Origin: RYN-230 sp963844695
GTDB taxonomy: Bacteria; Actinomycetota; Actinomycetes; Streptosporangiales; Streptosporangiaceae
Length of the DNA stretch: 64,000 nt
Assembly: GCA_963844695.1 (NCBI GenBank)
Contig: CAWJPL010000002.1
Location: 372,001-436,000 of the forward strand
Direction of reading: 5' to 3'
Shown here piece by piece: positions 35,624 to 44,509 of this stretch. The position numbers and the translations under genes were made by a program. Each line of letters begins with the position of its first letter. The stretch's first letter is position 1. The notes beneath the pieces are model-generated. The model did not search any database. It saw nothing but the letters and a program-made list of their open reading frames with translations, and was not told the DNA's origin.

Positions 35624-37582
35624 ATGACAGTGACGCACGCGCGATCTGACGGTCCCCCGGCGCTCTCCGGCGCGGAGGCCGCTCTGGTCCGTGCCCGCGA
35701 CCACCTGCTCGGCCTCCAGCACGAGCAGGGCTGGTGGCAGGGAGAGCTGGAGACCAACGTCACGATGGACGCGGAGGACCTGCTGCTGCGCCAGTTCCTC
35801 GGCATCCGCACCGACGAGGAGACGGCCGCCGCGGGCCGGTGGATCGCGTCCCAGCAACGGGCCGACGGAACCTGGGCCAATTTCTTCGGCGGGCCGGGTG
35901 ACCTGTCCACCACCGTCGAGGCCTACGTCGCGCTGCGGCTCGCCGGGCAGCTGCCCAGCGCGCCGCACATGACCAGGGCGGCCGAATGGATCAGGTCCCA
36001 GGGCGGGATCGCGGCCACCCGGGTGTTCACCAGGATCTGGCTCGCCCTCTTCGGCCAGTGGTCGTGGGACGACCTGCCGGTGATGCCTCCCGAAATGGTG
36101 TACCTGCCTACCTGGTTCCCGCTTAATGTGTACGACTGGGCCTGCTGGGCGCGGCAGACGATTGTGCCGCTGACCGTGGTGGGCTCGCTCCGCCCGGTCC
36201 GGTCCCTCCCCTTCGGCCTGGACGAAATCCGGCCACCTGCCCACGACGGGCCAGGTGACCGGGCCCGCAAGCCGTCTCAGGCCGCGGACCGGACCGGTTG
36301 GGAGCTCGCCTTCGGCGGGCTCGACCGGGTGCTGCACGTGGCCGAGCGGCATGGCCACCGCGCCCGGCCGGTCCGGGCGATGCGCCGGGCCGCACTGCGC
36401 CGCTGCGCCGACTGGATCATCGCCCGGCAGGAGCAGGATGGCTGCTGGGGCGGGATCCAGCCGCCCTGGGTGTACTCACTGATGGCCCTGCACCTGCTCG
36501 GCTACGGGCTCAGTCATCCGGTGATCAAGCGAGGGCTGGCCGGGCTGGACCGGTTCACCATCTACGAGGACACCCCCGACGGCCCGATCCGCAGGCTCGA
36601 GGCCTGCCAGTCGCCGGTGTGGGACACCGTGCTGGCGGTGGTCGCGCTCGCCGACGCCGGGCTGCCGCCCGACCACCCCGCGATGACCAGGGCGGCGGAC
36701 TGGCTGCTGGAGGAGGAGATACCCGGCCCGGGTGACTGGCAGGTCCGCCGTCCCTGGCTGGAGCCGGGCGGCTGGGCGTTCGAGTTCGACAACGACGGCT
36801 ACCCCGACATCGACGACACCGCGGAGGCCGTGCTCGCCCTCCGGCGCACCGCGCCGGGGCAGCCGGCGCCGGCCGGGCAGCCCCGGCACCCCGCGATCGG
36901 GCGCGGCCTGCGCTGGATCACCGGCATGCAGTCCGCCGACGGCGGATGGGGCGCCTTCGACGCCGACAACACGTCCACGCTGGTGACCAAGCTGCCGTTC
37001 TGCGACTTCGGCGCGGTCATCGACCCGCCGTCGGCCGACGTCACCGCCCACGTGGTCGAGGCGCTGGCCGCGGAAGGCCAGGCGGGCAGCCGGGCCGCCC
37101 GCCGGGGCGTGGTCTGGCTGCTGCGGGCGCAGGAGAAGGACGGGTCCTGGTTCGGCCGCTGGGGCGCCAACTACGTGTACGGCACCGGCGCGGTGCTGCC
37201 GGCCCTCGTCGCGGCCGGGGTGCCGCCGTCCAAGCCGGTCATCCGCCGCGGCGTCCAGTGGCTGGAAGAACACCAGAACCCGGACGGCGGCTGGGGCGAG
37301 GACATGCGTTCCTATGACGACCCCCAGCTGGCCGGGCGGGGCACGTCCACCGCGTCCCAGACCGCCTGGGCGCTGCTGGGCCTGCTCGCCGCGGGGCCGC
37401 CGGGGCCCGCCGCCGAGGCCGGGATCCGCTGGCTGGCCGAGCATCAGCGCGCCGACGGGACCTGGGACGAGCCGGAGTACACCGGGACCGGCTTCCCCGG
37501 TGACTTCTACATCAACTACCACCTGTACCGGCTGGTCTTCCCGGTGACCGCGCTGGGCCGCTACCTGAGGAGTGCGTCATGA
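35624..37582 (+). CDS. shc: Squalene-hopene cyclase
   Basis: A 652-residue class II triterpene cyclase that folds squalene into hopene or hopanol at the membrane. The acid motif DIDD is at 395-398 ('GYPDIDDTAEAVLAL'). QW repeats are seen in 'ADGGWGAFDADN', 'EKDGSWFGRWGANYVYGTGA', 'NPDGGWGEDM' and 'RADGTWDEPEYTGTGFPGDF'. Its stop overlaps the next start (ATGA). The 175 bases before it hold no gene and may carry an internal promoter. Confidence 0.97.
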   Translation: MTVTHARSDGPPALSGAEAALVRARDHLLGLQHEQGWWQGELETNVTMDAEDLLLRQFLGIRTDEETAAAGRWIASQQRADGTWANFFGGPGDLSTTVEAYVALRLAGQLPSAPHMTRAAEWIRSQGGIAATRVFTRIWLALFGQWSWDDLPVMPPEMVYLPTWFPLNVYDWACWARQTIVPLTVVGSLRPVRSLPFGLDEIRPPAHDGPGDRARKPSQAADRTGWELAFGGLDRVLHVAERHGHRARPVRAMRRAALRRCADWIIARQEQDGCWGGIQPPWVYSLMALHLLGYGLSHPVIKRGLAGLDRFTIYEDTPDGPIRRLEACQSPVWDTVLAVVALADAGLPPDHPAMTRAADWLLEEEIPGPGDWQVRRPWLEPGGWAFEFDNDGYPDIDDTAEAVLALRRTAPGQPAPAGQPRHPAIGRGLRWITGMQSADGGWGAFDADNTSTLVTKLPFCDFGAVIDPPSADVTAHVVEALAAEGQAGSRAARRGVVWLLRAQEKDGSWFGRWGANYVYGTGAVLPALVAAGVPPSKPVIRRGVQWLEEHQNPDGGWGEDMRSYDDPQLAGRGTSTASQTAWALLGLLAAGPPGPAAEAGIRWLAEHQRADGTWDEPEYTGTGFPGDFYINYHLYRLVFPVTALGRYLRSAS

Positions 37583-39144
37583 CCCGCCTGCAGGTGGCCG
37601 GCGCACGGTCCCGGCGTACCCCGGTGACCGGGCCCGGGCTGCTGGTCTGCACCCCGCTGCGGCTGGAGGCCCGGGCGGTCCGGCGCGGGCTGCGCAACCC
37701 GGGCCCGGGCGCGGTCCGGGTCGTGGTGACCGGCTACGGGCCGCGCCGGTCCGGCGCCCGGGAGACCATGCTGCGCGACCAGCCGTTCGCCGCGATGGCG
37801 ATAGCCGGCGTCGGTGGCGGGCTGGCCGCCGACCTGCGGCCCGGCGATCTCGTGGTCGCCAGCGAGGTCACCGACGGGCACACGGTCATCCCGTGCGCGT
37901 CCGCCGCGCTGCTGGCGGGCGAGCTGCGCCGGGCCGGGCTGCGGGTCCGGGTCGGCCCGGTCCGCACCGTGGACCACCTGGTCCGCGGGCCCGAGCGGGA
38001 GCGGCTGGCCGCGACCGGGGCCCTCGTCGCGGACATGGAGTCGGCCGTGCTGGCCCGGGCGGCGGACGGCCGGCCGCTGGCCGTGGTCCGGGCCGTCTCG
38101 GACACCCCGGACCGGCCCCTGGTCAGCCCCGGGGCGCTGGGCGGCGGGCTGGCCGCGCTCCGCTCCCTGCGGGCCGCCGGGCCGGCGCTGGCCCGGTGGG
38201 CCGCGGCGGCGGGCGAGCGGCAGGTCCTGCTGGCCGGGCCCCGGTCGTTCTGCGCCGGGGTGGAGCGGGCCATCGAGATCGTCGAACGGGCCCTCGACCA
38301 GAAAGGGCCGCCGGTCTACGTCCGCAAGCAGATCGTGCACAACTCGCACGTGGTGGCCGGGCTCGAGGAGCGCGGGGCGATCTTCGTCGACGAGCTCAGC
38401 GAGGTGCCCGACGGCGCCAGCGTGGTCTTCTCCGCGCACGGCGTGTCCCCCTCGGTCCGGGACGAGGCCGACCGCCGCGGCCTGACCACGGTGGACGCCA
38501 CCTGCCCGCTGGTGGCCAAGGTGCACGCCGAGGCGCGCAGGTTCGCCTCAGACGGGTACCTGGTCGCTCTGATCGGGCACGAGGGGCACGAGGAGGTCGA
38601 GGGCACCCTCGGCGAGGCCCCGGACTCGGTGGCCCTGGTGCAGACCGCCGCGGACGTGGGCGCGCTCCAGCCGCCCGACCCGGGCAAGGTGGCCTACCTC
38701 ATGCAGACCACGCTGGCCGCGGACGAGGCCGCGGACATCGCCGAGGCGCTGCGCGAGCGGTTCCCGGCGGCCCGCGCGCCGGGCAGCGACGACATCTGCT
38801 ACGCCACCACGAACCGGCAGCGCGCGGCCCGCGCCGTGGCGGCCGAAGCCGACCTGCTCCTGGTGGCCGGGTCGGCGAACTCATCGAACTCTGTGCGGCT
38901 GGTGGAGACCGCGCAGCGGGCGGGTACCACCGCCTACCTGATCGACGGCCCGTCCGACATCGAGCTGAGCTGGCTGGCCGGGGTGTCCACGATCGGGCTG
39001 ACCGCGGGCGCGTCCGCGCCCCCGGCGGTCGTCCAGGACATCATCACCGCGCTGCGCGGCCTCGGCACCGTCGAGGTCAGCGAGCGCGTGATCACAACTG
39101 AGAACATCCGATTCAGCCTGCCCAAGGAGGTTAGGCAGTCATGA
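37579..39144 (+). CDS. Fusion of HpnG nucleosidase/phosphorylase and IspH (HMBPP reductase)
   Basis: A 521-residue two-domain protein. Residues about 15-205 are a nucleoside phosphorylase-like domain ('AIAGVGGGLAADLRPGDLVV', 'DMESAVLARAA') of the HpnG type, which removes adenine from adenosylhopane. Residues about 213-521 are a whole IspH, the last enzyme of the MEP pathway, with iron-sulfur cysteines at about 225 ('SFCAGVERAIEIVERAL'), 309 ('DATCPLV') and 407 ('ICYATTNRQ'). The catalytic region 'VGSANSSNSVRL' is present, written VAGSANSSNS here. There is no stop or restart between the halves. The start overlaps the shc stop and the end overlaps hpnH. Confidence 0.9.
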   Translation: MTRLQVAGARSRRTPVTGPGLLVCTPLRLEARAVRRGLRNPGPGAVRVVVTGYGPRRSGARETMLRDQPFAAMAIAGVGGGLAADLRPGDLVVASEVTDGHTVIPCASAALLAGELRRAGLRVRVGPVRTVDHLVRGPERERLAATGALVADMESAVLARAADGRPLAVVRAVSDTPDRPLVSPGALGGGLAALRSLRAAGPALARWAAAAGERQVLLAGPRSFCAGVERAIEIVERALDQKGPPVYVRKQIVHNSHVVAGLEERGAIFVDELSEVPDGASVVFSAHGVSPSVRDEADRRGLTTVDATCPLVAKVHAEARRFASDGYLVALIGHEGHEEVEGTLGEAPDSVALVQTAADVGALQPPDPGKVAYLMQTTLAADEAADIAEALRERFPAARAPGSDDICYATTNRQRAARAVAAEADLLLVAGSANSSNSVRLVETAQRAGTTAYLIDGPSDIELSWLAGVSTIGLTAGASAPPAVVQDIITALRGLGTVEVSERVITTENIRFSLPKEVRQS

Positions 39145-40145
39145 GCGTGTCCCTACGCCAGAGCCTGCGCATCGGCTCTTACCTGATGCGCCAGAAGCTG
39201 ACCGGAACCAAGAAGTTCCCGCTGCTGGTCGAGCTGGAGCCGCTGTTCGCGTGCAACCTGAAGTGCGCGGGCTGCGGGAAGATCCAGCAGCCGCACACCC
39301 TGCTCAAGCAGCGGATGCCCGTCGAGCAGGCGCTGGCGGCCATCGAGGAGTGCGGCGCGCCGATGGTGTCCATCGCCGGTGGCGAGCCGCTCATGCACCC
39401 GCAGATCGACGTGCTCGTCAACGAGCTGATCAAGCGCAAGAAGTTCGTCTTCCTGTGCACCAACGCGCTGCTCCTGCCGAAGAAGATCGAGAAGTTCAAG
39501 CCGTCGCCGTACTTCGCCTGGGTCGTGCACATCGACGGCCTGCAGGAGCGGCACGACGAGTCGGTCTGCAAGGAGGGCGTGTTCGACGACGCGGTCGCGG
39601 CGATCAAGGACGCCAAGGCGCGGGGGTTCAAGGTCAACACGAACACCACCGTGTTCAACACCGACACCCCGCAGACGGTCATCGACGTGCTGAACTACCT
39701 CAACGACGACCTGGGCATCGACGAGATGCAGATCTCGCCCGCCTACGCCTACGAGAAGGCTCCCGACCAGGAGCACTTCCTCGGGGTCACCGAGACCAGG
39801 GAACTGTTCAAGAAGGCCTTCGACAACGGTAACCGGAAGCGCTGGCGCCTCAACCACACGCCGCTGTTCCTGGACTTCCTGGAGGGCAAGGCCGATTTCG
39901 CCTGCACCGCCTGGGGGATTCCGTCCTACTCCCTGCTCGGCTGGCAGAAGCCCTGCTACCTGATGTCCGACGGCTACGTGAAGACGTACAAGGAGCTGCT
40001 CGAGACCACGGACTGGGACTCCTACGGCCGCGGCAAGGACCCGCGCTGCGCGAACTGCATGGCGCACTGCGGGTACGAGCCGTCCGCGGTGCTGGCCACC
40101 ATGGGGTCGCTGCGCGAGACCATCCGCGCCGGGCGCGGCATCTAG
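39141..40145 (+). CDS. hpnH: Adenosyl-hopene transferase HpnH (radical SAM)
   Basis: A 334-residue radical SAM enzyme that adds a 5'-deoxyadenosyl group to diploptene, the first step of extended hopanoids. The cluster motif is Cys38-x3-Cys42-x2-Cys45 ('FACNLKCAGCGK'), with 'SIAGGEPLMH' and 'VVHIDGLQERHDESV'. C-terminal cysteines ('DPRCANCMAHCGYEPSA') are as in the family. Last gene of the operon; the start overlaps the fusion gene stop (ATGA). Confidence 0.96.
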   Translation: MSVSLRQSLRIGSYLMRQKLTGTKKFPLLVELEPLFACNLKCAGCGKIQQPHTLLKQRMPVEQALAAIEECGAPMVSIAGGEPLMHPQIDVLVNELIKRKKFVFLCTNALLLPKKIEKFKPSPYFAWVVHIDGLQERHDESVCKEGVFDDAVAAIKDAKARGFKVNTNTTVFNTDTPQTVIDVLNYLNDDLGIDEMQISPAYAYEKAPDQEHFLGVTETRELFKKAFDNGNRKRWRLNHTPLFLDFLEGKADFACTAWGIPSYSLLGWQKPCYLMSDGYVKTYKELLETTDWDSYGRGKDPRCANCMAHCGYEPSAVLATMGSLRETIRAGRGI

Positions 40146-40170
40146 AAGTAGCGGCATCTAGTAGTAGCAG

Positions 40171-40201
40171 TGCCGCGCGCGGCGGAAAGCCGCGCGCGGC
40201 A
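40171..40201 (+). terminator. Strong stem-loop after the hopanoid operon
   Basis: TGCCGCGCGCGGC and its complement form a perfect 13-bp stem around a GGAAA loop, 26 bases after the hpnH stop. No T run follows, as is common in high-GC actinobacteria. Confidence 0.8.
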
Positions 40202-40388
40202 GCGTGCCTAGGTAAAGCCAGACCGGCTTCCGGTCACGGCTCGACCTTTTTTCTCCAGTGGTATCACCAAAGCGACAGGTGATCGCGAAAGCGGCACCGC
40301 CAGCTCACGTACGGTGTGGGAATTCGGGCAATTCCGGCCGTTCCTGGGGGGTCGGCGATCCCGCCGCCGCTTTGGTGAGGACAGCGAA

Positions 40389-41969
40389 TTGTCGGCTTCC
40401 ACGCCCCCCGCCGTCGTTGACGGGCAGGGAACGGGCCGGACCGGGGCGACTACCCGGCGGGACCGCCCCGACCCGGGCCCGGCCTGGCTGCCGCTGGTGG
40501 CGGCCCTGGTCACGCTGCTGGTCGGCCTGTACAAGATCACCGGGCCGTCCTTCACCCGGGACGAGAGCGCGACGCTGGCCGCGGTGCACCGGAGCTTCCC
40601 CCAGCTGGTCAGCATGCTCGGCCACGTCGACGTGGTGCACGGTGCCTACTACGCGCTGATCTGGGTCGTGGTCCGGATCGGCGGCAGCGGTGAGTTCGCG
40701 GTGCGGCTGCCGTCCGCGATCGCCATGGCCGTCGCCGCGGCCATGGTCACCCTCCTCGGCCGGCGGCTGGTCTCCTGCTGGGCCGGGCTCGCGGCCGGAC
40801 TGACCTTCGCGTTCCTGCCCCAGGTCAGCTGGTTCGCCGAGAACGCCAGGGAAGGGGCGGTGCTGACCGCGCTGGCCTGCGTGGCCAGCTACTTCCTGCT
40901 CCGTGCTCTCCAGACCGGTGCGCTGCAGCAGGACGCCGCCCGGGGCCGCTGGCTGCTGGCCTACGGCGTGACGCTGGTGGCCCTCGGCCTCACCAACCTC
41001 TTCGGCCTGCTCCTCGTGGTCGCCCACGCGGTCACGCTGGCCTGGTCCCGCCGGGAGTACCGGGTCGACCGGGGCTTCGTGCTGCGCTGGGCCGCGGCCG
41101 TCGTCGTCACCGTGATCCTGGTCAGCCCGGTCGCGGTGGCCGGCTACAGCGAGCTGCGCCAGATCCACTGGATCAAGCCGCCTGGCCTGTACTCCCTGCT
41201 CAGCGTGGAGCGGCTGGTCGGCGACACCGTCCTGTTCCTGGTCGTGCTGGTCATCGTCGCCTGCGCAGTGCTGGTCAGCACCGGGGTGGTCAGCTCCGGG
41301 CGGGCCAGCCCGGGAGCTGACGGCCCGCGGCGGTCGGCTCACTGGCCGCCCGGGCTGCTCAGCATGGCCCTGCCGTGGCTGCTCCTGCCGCCGGCCATCC
41401 TGCTGACCGCCTCCGTGATCCACCCGGTCTACATCTTCCGCTACATCGTCTACTGCATCCCGGCCGCCGCGCTGCTCATCGGGGCGGCCCTGGCCGCGCT
41501 CGGCCGGTACGCGGGGCCAGTGGCGTTCGTCGTGATCGTGCTGACCGGGCTGCACAGCCAGTTCGCCGAGCGCCGCGCGGACGGGCACGACGTGAACATC
41601 CGCCGCGCCGACCACCTGGTCGCCCGCTATCAGCGGCCCGGGGACGCGCTGCTGAACATCAGCGCCCAGACCGGGCCGCGGAAAGGCAGCGGGGAACGCA
41701 CTCTCGAGGGCGCCTATCCGTACGGGCTGGCCCGGCTGCGGGACGTCAGCGCCGGTGCCTCGCCGCAGCAGTCCGCCACCCTGGGTGGCACGTACGCCTC
41801 CGCGGCGGTCATCCGGCAGCGGCTGACCCGCGTCGCCAGGCTCTGGGTCGTGGAATGGACTACGCCTGAGCCCGTCCCGGTCCTGGACGGCCTGGGCTTC
41901 CGGCTGATCCACAGCTGGGACATAAAGGGCCTGTGGCTTCGTCTCTACACCGCCCGGGCCCAGCACTAG
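40389..41969 (+). CDS. GT39/ArnT-like membrane glycosyltransferase
   Basis: A membrane protein of about 526 residues with about 10-12 helices. The first extracytoplasmic loop carries the acidic 'GPSFTRDESATLAAVH', as in polyprenyl-phosphate-dependent sugar transferases. 'GEFAVRLPSAIAMAVAAAMV' and 'NAREGAVLTALACVASYFLL' follow. It probably moves a sugar from a lipid-phosphate donor onto an extracytoplasmic acceptor. The start is unclear: TTG at 40389 after GGTGAGG, or GTG at 40314, which adds 25 polar residues. Confidence 0.75.
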   Translation: MSASTPPAVVDGQGTGRTGATTRRDRPDPGPAWLPLVAALVTLLVGLYKITGPSFTRDESATLAAVHRSFPQLVSMLGHVDVVHGAYYALIWVVVRIGGSGEFAVRLPSAIAMAVAAAMVTLLGRRLVSCWAGLAAGLTFAFLPQVSWFAENAREGAVLTALACVASYFLLRALQTGALQQDAARGRWLLAYGVTLVALGLTNLFGLLLVVAHAVTLAWSRREYRVDRGFVLRWAAAVVVTVILVSPVAVAGYSELRQIHWIKPPGLYSLLSVERLVGDTVLFLVVLVIVACAVLVSTGVVSSGRASPGADGPRRSAHWPPGLLSMALPWLLLPPAILLTASVIHPVYIFRYIVYCIPAAALLIGAALAALGRYAGPVAFVVIVLTGLHSQFAERRADGHDVNIRRADHLVARYQRPGDALLNISAQTGPRKGSGERTLEGAYPYGLARLRDVSAGASPQQSATLGGTYASAAVIRQRLTRVARLWVVEWTTPEPVPVLDGLGFRLIHSWDIKGLWLRLYTARAQH

Positions 41970-42095
41970 AACAACCCCACCCCGATTCTCTAACGCCCGC
42001 TGGGCGCGGCCGTGACCTGATCGAGCCCGGGAATACGGCGATCCCGCAGACGGCCTGCAGCAACCATTCAGGAATGACCGCCAGGATCTAGCTCG

Positions 42096-42124
42096 CACGC
42101 AATGTGGCGTCACGCAATGTGGCG
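42096..42124. repeat. 15-bp tandem repeat, two copies
   Basis: CACGCAATGTGGCG occurs at 42096-42109 and 42111-42124, about 75 bases before the permease gene. It might be a regulatory direct repeat. Confidence 0.5.
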
Positions 42125-42198
42125 ACAGGTGCGCCCGCGCATTTTCCAGGTTCAGCATCGGCCCGCTTGGTGATGCGGGCGTTCCCGGAGGAGTCCCC

Positions 42199-43722
42199 AT
42201 GTTCTTCACCTATCTCCGGCGTGAGTTGCGCCGGAGGATACGCCAGGCGACCTTCATCGCCCTCGGGCTGGCCCTGGGAATCGGGTTGGTGATCACCGTG
42301 ACCGCGGCCTCGTCGGGGGTCAAGAACGCCCAGGCCACGGTGCTCCACTCGCTGTACGGGGTGGGGACCGACATCACGGTGACCCAGACGCCCACGGCGG
42401 GCTCGGGCGGCCCGGCCGGTTTCGGGTTCCGGGGCCGGGTGGGAAACCGGACCCGGCCCGCGGCCGGCACGAAGATCGACATTGACAACCTGACCAGCAT
42501 CGGCCAGGGGACGCTGGCCGCGTCGTCGGTCACCAGCATCGGGAGACTCACCCACGTGGCCGGCGCGGCCGGGGCGCTCAGCCTGACCGACGCGGTCATC
42601 ACCGGGAAGATCCCCGCCATCAACACCTCGGGCGGCGGGACCGGCGGCGGCTTCGGTGGCGGTGGCGGCGGTGGGGGAGGCGGCGGGGGAGGCGGGTTCT
42701 TCCGCGGCAACTTCAAGTCCAGCTCGTTCACGGTCAGCGGGGTCAACCTGAACACCGGCGCCCTCGGGCCGCTCAGCTCGGCCAAGCTCAAGTCCGGCCG
42801 CACGTTCGCGTCCTCCGACGCCACCGCGAACGTGGCCGTGGTCAACGCCGACTACGCGACCCAGAAGAAGCTGAGCGTGGGCTCGGCCGTCACCGTCGCC
42901 AAGACCAGCTTCAAGGTGGTGGGCGTGGCCAGCGCGGGCAGCGACGCCTCCGACGTGTTCATCCCGCTGGCCCGGGCGCAGGCGCTGGCCGGCCTGAAGG
43001 GCAAGGTGAACACGATCTACGTGGCCGCTGACAGCGCCTCGAACATCAGCGGCGTGGCCGGGGAGATCTCCGGGATGCTCCCCAAGGCCACGGTGACCAC
43101 CTCGAGCAGCCTGGCCAGCGAGGTGACCGGGTCGCTGTCCAGCGCGGCCAGCCTGGCCAACAACCTCGGCAAGTGGCTGGCCATCGCGGTGCTGATCGCC
43201 GCGTTCCTGCTGGCCAGCCTGCTGACCAGCGGCGCTGTCGCCCGGCGGGTCCGGGAGTTCGGCACGCTCAAGGCGCTCGGCTGGCGCAGCCGGCGGATCG
43301 TCGGCCAGGTCATGGGTGAGTCGATCGCCATCGGCATCGTCGGCGGCGTGGTCGGGGTCGCGCTCGGCTTCGCCGGGGCCACCCTGGTCGAAAAGCTCGC
43401 CCGGCCGCTGACCGCGTCGGTGGGGCAGACGACCGGCTCGGCCACCCCGGGCGGGGCCCGGACCTTCGGCGGCGGCGGCGGCTTCGGCGGGGGCGGCGGA
43501 GGCGGTGGCGGCTTCGGTGGTGCCGCCCGGCCCGGCGGCTTCTTCGGCCGGGCCGACGCGGCCGCGCACAGCGTGACGGTTCACCTGAGCGCGCCGGTGA
43601 CCATCGGCGCGGTGGTCCTCGCGGTGGTGCTGGCCATCGCGGGCGGCCTCATCGCCGGCGGCTTCGGCGGCTGGCGGGCCGCCCGGCTGCGCCCGGCCGC
43701 GGCGCTGTCCAGGGTCGAGTAA
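42199..43722 (+). CDS. MacB-like ABC permease with Gly-rich loops
   Basis: A 507-residue FtsX/MacB permease. One N-terminal helix is followed by a periplasmic core-type domain (about 40-300) and three C-terminal helices with 'RVREFGTLKALGWRSRRIVG'. Two nearly pure glycine stretches are unusual: residues about 150-172 in the extracellular domain and about 425-455 between the last helices. The ATG follows GGAGGAG. The ATPase gene lies 59 bases downstream. Cargo unknown. Confidence 0.88.
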   Translation: MFFTYLRRELRRRIRQATFIALGLALGIGLVITVTAASSGVKNAQATVLHSLYGVGTDITVTQTPTAGSGGPAGFGFRGRVGNRTRPAAGTKIDIDNLTSIGQGTLAASSVTSIGRLTHVAGAAGALSLTDAVITGKIPAINTSGGGTGGGFGGGGGGGGGGGGGGFFRGNFKSSSFTVSGVNLNTGALGPLSSAKLKSGRTFASSDATANVAVVNADYATQKKLSVGSAVTVAKTSFKVVGVASAGSDASDVFIPLARAQALAGLKGKVNTIYVAADSASNISGVAGEISGMLPKATVTTSSSLASEVTGSLSSAASLANNLGKWLAIAVLIAAFLLASLLTSGAVARRVREFGTLKALGWRSRRIVGQVMGESIAIGIVGGVVGVALGFAGATLVEKLARPLTASVGQTTGSATPGGARTFGGGGGFGGGGGGGGGFGGAARPGGFFGRADAAAHSVTVHLSAPVTIGAVVLAVVLAIAGGLIAGGFGGWRAARLRPAAALSRVE

Positions 43723-43781
43723 CCGCTTCAGCGGCCGGCGCCGCAGCGGCGACCGCCAGAAAGAGAGCCGAGAGAGGGATC

Positions 43782-44474
43782 ATGTACAAGCTGACGGGCG
43801 TGACCAAGAAGTACCAGAAGGGCCGGACCACGGTCGACGCGCTGGCCGGCGTGGACCTGGTCATCGAGGACGGCGAGTGGCTGGCCATCCAGGGCCCGAC
43901 CGGGCACGGCAAGACCACCTTGCTGCAGGTCCTCGGCGGGCTGGACCGGCCGACCTCGGGCGTCGTGGAGTTCGACGGCCAGGACCTCGCCGCCCTGCGC
44001 GAGACCCAGGTCACGAAGGTCCGGGCCACCTCGATGGGGTTCATCTTCCAGACCTTCAACCTGATCCCGACGCTGAACGCGCTGGAGAACGTGGAGGTCG
44101 CCCTGGTGCCGCTGGGCGCCGGGGCGGCGGAGCGGCGGGCCCGCGCCACGGCGGCGTTGGAGAACATGGGTCTCGGCGAGCGCTTGCGGCACCTGCCCGG
44201 AGAGATGTCCGGAGGCCAGCAGCAGCGGGTGGCGATCGCCCGCGCGCTGGTCAAGGAGCCCAAGGTGCTGCTGGCCGACGAGCCGACCGGCAACCTGGAC
44301 GAGGGCACCCGGGACGACATCATGGGCCTGCTGGAGAAGCTGTGGCGCGACACCGGGCTCACGCTCGTCCTGGTGACGCACGACAGTTCCGTGGCCCGCC
44401 GCGCCCAGCGGATCGGGATCATGCAGCACGGCAAGCTGTCGATCAGGCAGGACACCCGGGGCGCCCCGGCCTGA
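43782..44474 (+). CDS. ABC transporter ATP-binding protein (MacB/LolD type)
   Basis: A 230-residue ATPase. Walker A 'GPTGHGKT' lies at 38-45, with the signature 'MSGGQQQRVAIARAL' and Walker B 'VLLADEPTGNLDEGTRDDIM'. It pairs with the upstream permease. The order permease then ATPase is the reverse of the ABC pair at 19.9-22.4 kb, so the two systems are not recent copies. Confidence 0.94.
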   Translation: MYKLTGVTKKYQKGRTTVDALAGVDLVIEDGEWLAIQGPTGHGKTTLLQVLGGLDRPTSGVVEFDGQDLAALRETQVTKVRATSMGFIFQTFNLIPTLNALENVEVALVPLGAGAAERRARATAALENMGLGERLRHLPGEMSGGQQQRVAIARALVKEPKVLLADEPTGNLDEGTRDDIMGLLEKLWRDTGLTLVLVTHDSSVARRAQRIGIMQHGKLSIRQDTRGAPA

Positions 44475-44509
44475 TCTGGCCCGTGAGTGCGGCAGCGCGG
44501 TCAGGGCCG

